Below, piece after piece: positions 32,494 through 32,638 of a DNA stretch of 32,638 nucleotides (the first letter of the stretch is position 1; every line of letters starts with the position of its first letter). Position numbers and translations under genes: made by a program. Source of the stretch: Candidatus Halobonum tyrrellensis G22. GTDB lineage: Archaea; Halobacteriota; Halobacteria; Halobacteriales; Haloferacaceae. A model generated the notes under the pieces. It saw only the letters and a program-made list of their open reading frames with translations, was not told where the DNA came from and did no database searches. The DNA lies in NCBI RefSeq assembly GCF_000495475.1, contig NZ_ASGZ01000001.1, positions 1-32,638 of the forward strand, read 5' to 3'.

Positions 32494-32638
32494 ATGAAGG
32501 AATGGTTGAACGCACTAAGAAGAGAAATATCCTTTCTTGAGGCTGACTGGGCTATCATCCTACTAGGGACCGTATTATTCCCTATTTTTATCCCATTTAT
32601 TTCTGAGATTCCTTCGGTAGATCTGCTTATTTTTTTTT
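32494..32638 (+). CDS. Partial CDS, N-terminus of an AT-rich membrane protein
   Basis: An ATG opens a frame with 48 codons before the window ends: MKEWLNALRREISFLEADW, then a hydrophobic stretch (AIILLGTVLFPIFIPFI), then SEIPSVDLLIFF. The charged N-terminus followed by one helix is typical of small membrane proteins or the anchor of a larger protein. Codons use many A/T third positions (TTT, ATT, TTA), unlike the rest of the window, which argues for recent acquisition. A TATA-like box lies 22-29 bases upstream. Family is unknown. Confidence 0.55.
   Translation, partial: MKEWLNALRREISFLEADWAIILLGTVLFPIFIPFISEIPSVDLLIFF

Overview
The window looks like chromosome of an extremely halophilic archaeon (class Halobacteria). 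The evidence is very high GC, strong G/C preference at third codon positions, acidic Asp/Glu-rich proteins, TATA-like boxes about 25-32 bases upstream of start codons with almost no leader, a Tat-type lipoprotein signal, and haloarchaeal families (HTH_10/Bat-like regulators, TrmB regulators, PRC-barrel, DUF7344-like, DUF4013-like). The genus cannot be fixed from the sequence alone.

Layout. 1-2126: the 5' end of a leftward gene, a one-helix membrane miniprotein, a class V PLP aminotransferase (alanine/serine-glyoxylate type) and a small winged-helix protein. 2130-4122: two divergent TrmB-family regulators. 4159-7888: a SOUL haem-binding protein with an internally duplicated motif, a universal stress protein preceded by four 16-bp repeats, a PNPOx-like flavoprotein, small haloarchaeal proteins, a short leftward frame apparently split by an in-frame TGA, and an acidic protein of unknown function. 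8366-10294: two tandem HTH_10 regulators, the first ending in a 21-bp repeat tail, then tRNA-Lys(CTT) with an imperfect copy of its 3' end and flank nearby. 10404-15646: a TrkA-N/DHH phosphoesterase, a PRC-barrel protein and a 1020-residue FAD/Fe-S dehydrogenase of the YdiJ/D-2-hydroxyacid type. 15692-20398: a class I/II aminotransferase, then a likely DNA-repair neighbourhood (DUF123 GIY-YIG-like protein, Ogt methyltransferase with a C-terminal PIP-like motif, and a divergent Hrq1/MrfA-like helicase). 20547-25109: a complete four-gene sugar-type ABC importer operon. 25572-26975: a lower-GC gene joining a bacterial-PH-like domain, an Mrr-type nuclease domain and C-terminal membrane helices. 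27027-32042: MsrA, a DUF4013-like membrane protein, a zinc-ribbon membrane protein and a GH15 glycoside hydrolase. From about 32270 base composition shifts sharply to AT-rich, following a 3'-eroded small DNA-binding-like gene, and a leaderless membrane-protein gene with AT-rich codons runs off the right edge. This looks like the border of a genomic island.

How the genes work together. The clearest unit is the ABC importer: Tat lipoprotein binding protein, two permeases and an ATPase, with one promoter plus a Shine-Dalgarno, which is unusual among the leaderless genes here. The GH15 enzyme and the TrmB regulators (a family that often controls sugar genes) fit a carbohydrate theme but are not adjacent to it. 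Ogt, DUF123 and the helicase suggest DNA-damage repair. The best candidates for something undescribed are the PH-Mrr-membrane protein, the island border at the right edge, and the TGA-interrupted small gene at 6995-7207.
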